Shown here: piece after piece, positions 20,157-22,991 of the stretch
Layout: each line of letters begins with the position of its first letter
Numbering within the stretch: position 1 is the stretch's first letter
IMG/VR virus record: IMGVR_UViG_3300031673_000509
Span: 1-22,991 of that record
Source of the DNA: a virus
Length of the DNA: 22,991 bases
Strand: one strand, 5' to 3'
Program-made: the position numbers and the translations under genes
Notes under the pieces: generated by a model
The model's input: the letters and a program-made list of their open reading frames with translations, nothing else
Database searches by the model: none
What the model was told of the DNA's origin: nothing

Positions 20157-20378
20157 TCACCTCATAAACAGTCTTTTGATGTTTGCTATTACCCGGTGGC
20201 AAAAACCGCCCCAAAATCGGTTCTGTGCAGTCACAACAATGCTAGGATCGTTCTTGATTATGTGTACATACTGCCGGGTTACACCACCGTATTGCTTCCC
20301 CATCTTCCCCCCTAGTCCGGGCTTATAATCACGCTTTATGGCTATCTTGTCTTCTAATGTCAATCTTGATGGTCTCAT
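20157..20378 (-). CDS. Homeodomain-like helix-turn-helix protein, 73 residues
   Basis: Overlaps the preceding gene as ATGA. Residues about 6-45 (LTLEDKIAIKRDYKPGLGGK, then MGKQYGGVTRQYVHIIKND) have the spacing of a small helix-turn-helix like those of transposase or phage regulators, with a basic C-terminus (HRVIANIKRLFMR). It probably binds DNA. It lies near the start of the early operon, so a regulatory role is plausible. Confidence 0.6.
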   Translation of the reverse strand: MRPSRLTLEDKIAIKRDYKPGLGGKMGKQYGGVTRQYVHIIKNDPSIVVTAQNRFWGGFCHRVIANIKRLFMR

Positions 20379-20797
20379 ATCTCCGCTTCTTCTACTCCTG
20401 ATTCAATTAGGTCAAATACTGGTTGCCAGACCCTTTGATCGCCTATCTGGTAGTTTCTTATCGTCTCATCTTTCAACTCATTAGTTCTTTCTAAATCCCC
20501 AATCTTATTCTCAAGTCTTTGAACCAACCTTCTCCACTTAGTATCACGGTCTTGAATAAGCAGATAGAGACGCTTACTAATGTGCATATCACGGAGCGGC
20601 TCAGGAACACCCACATAGTGATAGATGGAGTCGTGCTCACAACCTGACTGTTTCTGGAACCATCCCTGTAGTCCGTACCCACCCCTTTTTTCGTCTCCAA
20701 ATTCCTGCCTACAAAACTCCCGGTGTCCTAAGAATTTGATCCTCTCAACTGTTTCGGGTTCCCTACCCTTAAACCTTAATTCAAAAGCTCTAGCCAT
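20375..20797 (-). CDS. First gene of the early operon; hypothetical coiled-coil protein
   Basis: ATG at 20797 (GGGAGG nine bases upstream) is preferred to a GTG at 20806 that would touch the ribosome binding site. The 140-residue protein has a mixed N-terminal domain (ELRFKGREPETVERIKFLGH, FCRQEFGDEKRGG) followed by a long coiled-coil helix (KWRRLVQRLENKIGDLERTN, ELKDETIRNYQ) and a short end. No catalytic motif is seen. It is the first gene downstream of the promoter and leader terminator, which makes it the leading candidate for an early regulator, for instance an antiterminator or DNA-binding protein. Confidence 0.75.
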   Translation of the reverse strand: MARAFELRFKGREPETVERIKFLGHREFCRQEFGDEKRGGYGLQGWFQKQSGCEHDSIYHYVGVPEPLRDMHISKRLYLLIQDRDTKWRRLVQRLENKIGDLERTNELKDETIRNYQIGDQRVWQPVFDLIESGVEEAEI

Positions 20798-20845
20798 TGT
20801 CTGCACCCTCCCCTCTTTGTTTTTATTTTTAGTGTAGACCAGTGG

Positions 20846-20855
20846 CCCCCCCCCC
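20846..20855. repeat. Homopolymer of ten C
   Basis: Ten consecutive C on the plus strand (G in the transcript) lie between the leader terminator and the first early gene, about 50 bases before its ATG. Such tracts are prone to slipped-strand length change and to sequencing error. It could tune a promoter or leader, but no promoter with convincing -35 and -10 boxes flanks it. Confidence 0.85.
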
Positions 20856-20901
20856 GAAGTTTTATTTAGTTAAAATTCAGTTAAAATTTGGTTAAAAAAT
20901 A

Positions 20902-20926
20902 AAGGCTAGGACTAAACCCTAGCCTT
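20902..20926 (-). terminator. Rho-independent terminator in the early leader
   Basis: AAGGCTAGG (20902-20910) and CCTAGCCTT (20918-20926) form a perfect nine-bp stem with a seven-base loop. On the minus strand the stem is followed by TATTTTTTAACC, a good U-tract. It lies downstream of the promoter at 20999-21028 and upstream of the first early gene. Confidence 0.8.
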
Positions 20927-20952
20927 ACTTAACGTAATATTTTTTAGCTTCG

Positions 20953-20998
20953 GTTAATAGACTATTTTGTCAAGTTAGCTAAAATTAAGTCTATTAAC
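20953..20998. promoter_or_regulatory. 11-bp inverted repeat over the predicted start site (operator)
   Basis: GTTAATAGACT (20953-20963) and AGTCTATTAAC (20988-20998) are perfect inverted repeats 24 bases apart. One arm overlaps the expected transcription start just downstream of the -10 box, the usual place of a repressor operator. A palindromic TTAGCTAA sits between the arms. As RNA it would also be a hairpin. Confidence 0.6.
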
Positions 20999-21028
20999 AT
21001 TATGGAGGCAAGATATATGTTCTGTCAA
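20999..21028 (-). promoter_or_regulatory. Sigma-70-type promoter of the early operon
   Basis: On the minus strand a perfect -35 box TTGACA (plus 21023-21028) is followed after 18 bases by CATAAT (plus 20999-21004), five of six matches to TATAAT. It points toward the early genes starting at 20797. Surrounding DNA is AT-rich. Confidence 0.65.
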
Positions 21029-21087
21029 GTAGTTTATTGACGACTTTTAGCTATCCCCTACTAAAGTACTACTTGGCGTTTATTGAC
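21026..21087. repeat. Direct and inverted repeats upstream of the early promoter
   Basis: GTTTATTGAC occurs at 21032-21041 and again at 21078-21087, and CAAGTAG (21026-21032) is inverted at 21069-21075 (CTACTTG). GTCAA and TTGAC also flank the eight bases after the -35 box as a short dyad. The arrangement suggests regulator binding sites upstream of the promoter. Confidence 0.6.
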
Positions 21088-21125
21088 ATAAGTATTCAGA
21101 TACCTAAAAAGGAAACAAAAAATAA

Positions 21126-21139
21126 GCCCCTTTCGGGGC
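21126..21139 (-). terminator. Terminator of the lysis-like operon
   Basis: GCCCC (21126-21130) and GGGGC (21135-21139) flank a four-base loop that reads GAAA on the minus strand, a stable GNRA loop. It is followed on that strand by TTATTTTTTGTTTCC, a clear U-tract, and lies 63 bases beyond the last gene of the block. Confidence 0.8.
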
Positions 21140-21201
21140 ATACATTTCATTACCTATTAACAGTAAAACGGCTGTAGATGAATCCTGATGCATCTCATGG
21201 G

Positions 21202-21399
21202 CTAATCAGAATTTGGGGACTCCAACCACCTTAGCTTGTAGAAAGCCACGTCAGCTTTAAGCTGCTCGTTCTCTCTAAGAATCTGGACAATATCAATCTG
21301 CTTATATCCCGGGGTATGTCCACACTTGGGGCAAACTCTCCGCTCGCCTATTGTTTCATATTCTATGCCATGTGTTGGGCAAGGCATCTCAGACTCCAT
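21202..21399 (-). CDS. Zinc-binding small protein with helical tail
   Basis: ATG at 21399 has GGAG nine bases upstream and overlaps the previous gene's stop by 11 bases. The N-terminal half (MPCPTHGIEYETIG, then RRVCPKCGHTPGYK) has Cys and His in zinc-ribbon spacing; the C-terminal half is a helix (IVQILRENEQLKADVAFYKL). It is the last gene before the terminator at 21126-21139. It may be an adaptor for lysis or early regulation; unproven. Confidence 0.7.
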   Translation of the reverse strand: MESEMPCPTHGIEYETIGERRVCPKCGHTPGYKQIDIVQILRENEQLKADVAFYKLRWLESPNSD

Positions 21400-21631
21400 A
21401 TATTTGAACTCCGTACAGGATACCAGTTCCTATTAGGATACCGATTATTACCCAGAAACATTTTTTAAGGGTGGATATTGATCTACTATTTCCCTTTACC
21501 TTTTCTACCAATCCACCATTCTGTGTATCTGGCACACCGAGGAGGACTGTCTTGATTACAGTCACATCTATAGCCACTGCATCTACCATTTTGGTTAATG
21601 AGTTAATTTTCTCATGTTCTTCTTTTGTCAT
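21389..21631 (-). CDS. XhlA-like membrane protein (lysis-associated candidate)
   Basis: The 80-residue protein has an N-terminal coiled-coil helix (EEHEKINSLTKMVDAVAIDV, TVIKTVLLG), a linker and one C-terminal membrane helix (CFWVIIGILIGTGILYGVQI). This is the layout of XhlA/hemolysin-type proteins found in phage lysis cassettes, where they anchor at the membrane and help holin and endolysin. Ribosome binding site GGAGGGATTGAAAA is good. Neighbours on the upstream side are two further membrane proteins, supporting a lysis block, but no endolysin is in view. Confidence 0.6.
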   Translation of the reverse strand: MTKEEHEKINSLTKMVDAVAIDVTVIKTVLLGVPDTQNGGLVEKVKGNSRSISTLKKCFWVIIGILIGTGILYGVQIYGV

Positions 21632-21654
21632 TTTTCAATCCCTCCAGTAAAGTC

Positions 21655-21963
21655 TTATGTTTTCCAATTCTGCTTGTAGTCACTAAGGGACTCACCCGGT
21701 GGCATCATAGAGTTGTTAGCGTCTTGATTTGGAGTATATTTCGTTCCCCAAAGTAGATGACCTAGTAATACACCGGCACTCAAAACTAACCAATCGTGCC
21801 ACTGTATGTGAATAAATCTATTGAAAAGGTAGCAAGCCCATAGGATCATGAAAGTCCAAAGGATAGGGTGGTTATGGTAGAAGTCTCTGATGATATAAGT
21901 CCAAGGTCTACCACCTATTCTTGACCACCACCAGCGATATGAGTTGTACCATTTATCTGTCAT
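21655..21963 (-). CDS. Membrane protein, 102 residues, lysis block
   Basis: The start overlaps the previous stop as TAATG. The protein has a Trp-rich, positively charged N-terminus (WYNSYRWWWSRIGGRPW), one membrane helix (ILWTFMILWACYLFNRF), a second (WLVLSAGVLLGHLLWG) and a polar C-terminal tail (PNQDANNSMMPPGESLS). It could be a holin or antiholin partner, but the fold is not one of the well-known holin classes. The membrane assignment is firm, the function open. Confidence 0.7.
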   Translation of the reverse strand: MTDKWYNSYRWWWSRIGGRPWTYIIRDFYHNHPILWTFMILWACYLFNRFIHIQWHDWLVLSAGVLLGHLLWGTKYTPNQDANNSMMPPGESLSDYKQNWKT

Positions 21964-22148
21964 TACTTATTCACCACTTTACTTATGCTCCAATGGATAC
22001 CCATTTCACCTAGGGGGAAACTAAAGAGAACCCACAATTCTATTGGAACTTCCTGCCCTGTGACAACCATGAAGCCGACACATGAGCCAAAGTAAACTGC
22101 TAAATAGGGCATAACAAACGCTTTGAACAGAGCTGCTAAGTCTTTCAT
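21963..22148 (-). CDS. Small two-helix membrane protein, holin candidate
   Basis: ATG at 22148 gives 61 residues; a longer reading from 22223 would overlap the fibre-like gene by 74 bases, and a GTG at 22163 is another option. The product has two hydrophobic helices (AFVMPYLAVYFGSCVGFMVV and PIELWVLFSFPLGEMGIHW) with a short turn and a charged end (SKVVNK), the layout of a class II-type holin. The ribosome binding site is poor, suggesting coupling to the previous gene. Holin identity is inferred from size, topology and place only. Confidence 0.55.
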   Translation of the reverse strand: MKDLAALFKAFVMPYLAVYFGSCVGFMVVTGQEVPIELWVLFSFPLGEMGIHWSISKVVNK

Positions 22149-22149
22149 T

Positions 22150-22578
22150 TTAACTATTATCACTTCTTGAGATTTCAACCCATTCAGTCCCATTATGGAT
22201 AAACATGATTCTGTCATCCACATGGTCCATTACAAAGTTGGCTCCACCTGCCAGTATAAATGTGTCTGCACCAGTAGCATTAGCTATAGTCACGGTGTCA
22301 TTGGCTCCAGATGTGGTGGCCTTAAGTATTAGAATTTCCCCCTCACTCCCTCCCTCACAAGTATCTAATTGGTCAGCACCTGCGCCTACACCGCCCTCGA
22401 CTGTGATAGTATGATAAGCCTTGGTCTTTGTAACTACCCCTGTAGCTATTGTTAATTCTACGGCAGCTTCTAAGGCTATATTAGCTTTTAGGAAGTTAAG
22501 ATTATCGCGGACATGGGTATTCATATCGGCGAATGTCAAAACTGCTGCTGCCCATGTTTTAGGATTAGTCCAACCCAT
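22150..22578 (-). CDS. Small structural protein, fibre/tail-associated
   Basis: The 142-residue protein starts with WTNPKTWAAAVLTFADMNTH and VRDNLNFLK, an opening that recurs in many phage tail-fibre-like and structural proteins, then a Val/Thr/Gly-rich, beta-strand-dominated body (HTITVEGGVGAGADQLDTCE; DTVTIANATGADTFILAGG). AAGGAGGTAACT is an excellent ribosome binding site. The fold suggests a trimeric or barrel-like surface element. It sits at the end of the structural region and before the lysis block, a usual place for fibre or adsorption genes. Confidence 0.7.
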   Translation of the reverse strand: MGWTNPKTWAAAVLTFADMNTHVRDNLNFLKANIALEAAVELTIATGVVTKTKAYHTITVEGGVGAGADQLDTCEGGSEGEILILKATTSGANDTVTIANATGADTFILAGGANFVMDHVDDRIMFIHNGTEWVEISRSDNS

Positions 22579-22588
22579 AGTTACCTCC

Positions 22589-22991
22589 TTAAGAACCTAA
22601 TATATGAGGCCCATCTAATTCGCTAGTATCTAATGTGAATAGTGTTAAGAGCTCATAAGCCCTTTGAATTTCCAACCCCCATACACAAGTTGGTATTCCA
22701 GTAGGATCATCACTAATTGAGATAGAGTTTATAAAACAATCGGCATTAAGTCCAAGATTGGTACAAACAACTGTTATCAAGTCGGATATTTCCCTGGTGA
22801 TTATCTGCGTCCTCAGGGCATCAGTGGAACCCTTTATGGTGCATGTGGTTCTAGCTATGGGGTCTTTATATCTAGCCAAATGATAGTTCACCAATGATTG
22901 CATTGCTTTTCTTTCTGTTCCCTCTGCCCATGTAAGATTCATAACACGCCTACCATATTCCTGTATGGAAGTAGAATCAGTGGCACGAACC
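22589..22991 (-). CDS. Structural/tail protein, C-terminal part (5' end outside window)
   Basis: The frame is open to the right edge, so only the last 133 codons are present. Before the first internal Met it reads RATDSTSIQEYGRRVMNLTW, a pattern seen in phage tail and baseplate proteins (Ser-Ile-x-x-Tyr-Gly-x-Arg). The rest is a mixed strand/helix domain ending with a Trp-containing loop (CVWGLEIQRAYELLTLF). It probably belongs to a longer tail protein. The next gene follows after 10 bases. The identity is moderate; the truncation is certain. Confidence 0.65.
   Translation of the reverse strand, partial: VRATDSTSIQEYGRRVMNLTWAEGTERKAMQSLVNYHLARYKDPIARTTCTIKGSTDALRTQIITREISDLITVVCTNLGLNADCFINSISISDDPTGIPTCVWGLEIQRAYELLTLFTLDTSELDGPHILGS

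Larger units (their letters stand above)
20807..21201. other. Early control region, no gene
   Basis: About 395 bases between the lysis-like block and the early operon contain no gene. In transcript order they hold a terminator (21126-21139), direct and inverted repeats (21026-21087), a promoter (20999-21028), an 11-bp inverted repeat (20953-20998), a second terminator (20902-20926), a doubled AATTTTAACT motif near 20874-20895, and a homopolymer of ten C (20846-20855). Confidence 0.75.

Noticed and set aside
1-22991. tRNA genes
   Set aside because: I looked for T-arm GGTTCRA and acceptor-stem pairing and saw no complete cloverleaf.

Overview
The window is a contiguous piece of a tailed-phage (Caudoviricetes) genome or prophage. 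Every convincing gene lies on the minus strand, so transcription runs from the right edge (22991) to the left edge (1). Genes are short, tightly packed and often overlap by ATGA/GTGA. Strong AGGAGG-type ribosome binding sites and frequent GTG or TTG starts point to a bacterial host. Dense zinc-ribbon miniproteins and the general gene style would suit an anaerobic Gram-positive or Chloroflexota-like host, but that is a guess. No tRNA, rRNA, CRISPR array, integrase, repressor, DNA polymerase or endolysin is visible.

Layout in transcription order. (1) 22991-21202: end of the tail/structural region (a truncated structural gene and a small fibre-like protein), then a run of small membrane proteins resembling a lysis cassette, closed by a terminator at 21126-21139. 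(2) 21125-20807: a control region with a good promoter (20999-21028), an 11-bp inverted repeat over the expected start site, direct repeats, a second terminator inside the leader (20902-20926) and a run of 10 C. (3) 20797-18609: small early genes, including a LuxR-type helix-turn-helix protein, a zinc ribbon and one-helix membrane peptides. (4) 18580-11709: recombination and replication: a RecT/Bet-like annealing protein, a structured non-coding stretch (16968-17170), an ASCH-domain protein, an HNH nuclease, a lambda O-like initiator whose gene carries six iterons and an AT-rich tract (probable origin), a DnaC-like helicase loader and a Holliday-junction-resolvase-like nuclease. (5) 11643-6609: DNA modification and regulation: a DPPW methyltransferase-like protein, a beta-class DNA methyltransferase exactly bracketed by a 27-bp direct repeat, Myb/HTH regulators, a metallophosphoesterase with a terminator hairpin just before its ribosome binding site, a MazG-like protein and two HTH proteins placed where late-gene activators usually sit. 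(6) 6608-4953: a 32-residue membrane peptide and a trypsin-like serine protease, flanked on both sides by hairpin-rich non-coding DNA. (7) 4952-1: packaging and head: small terminase, large terminase, portal fused to a Mu gpF-like domain, and the start of an HK97-type prohead protease running off the left edge.

Most attractive for follow-up: the protease/membrane-peptide island, the repeat-bounded methyltransferase cassette, the origin inside the initiator gene, the pseudoknot-containing RNA candidate at 16968-17170, and the hairpin leaders before the early operon and the metallophosphoesterase.
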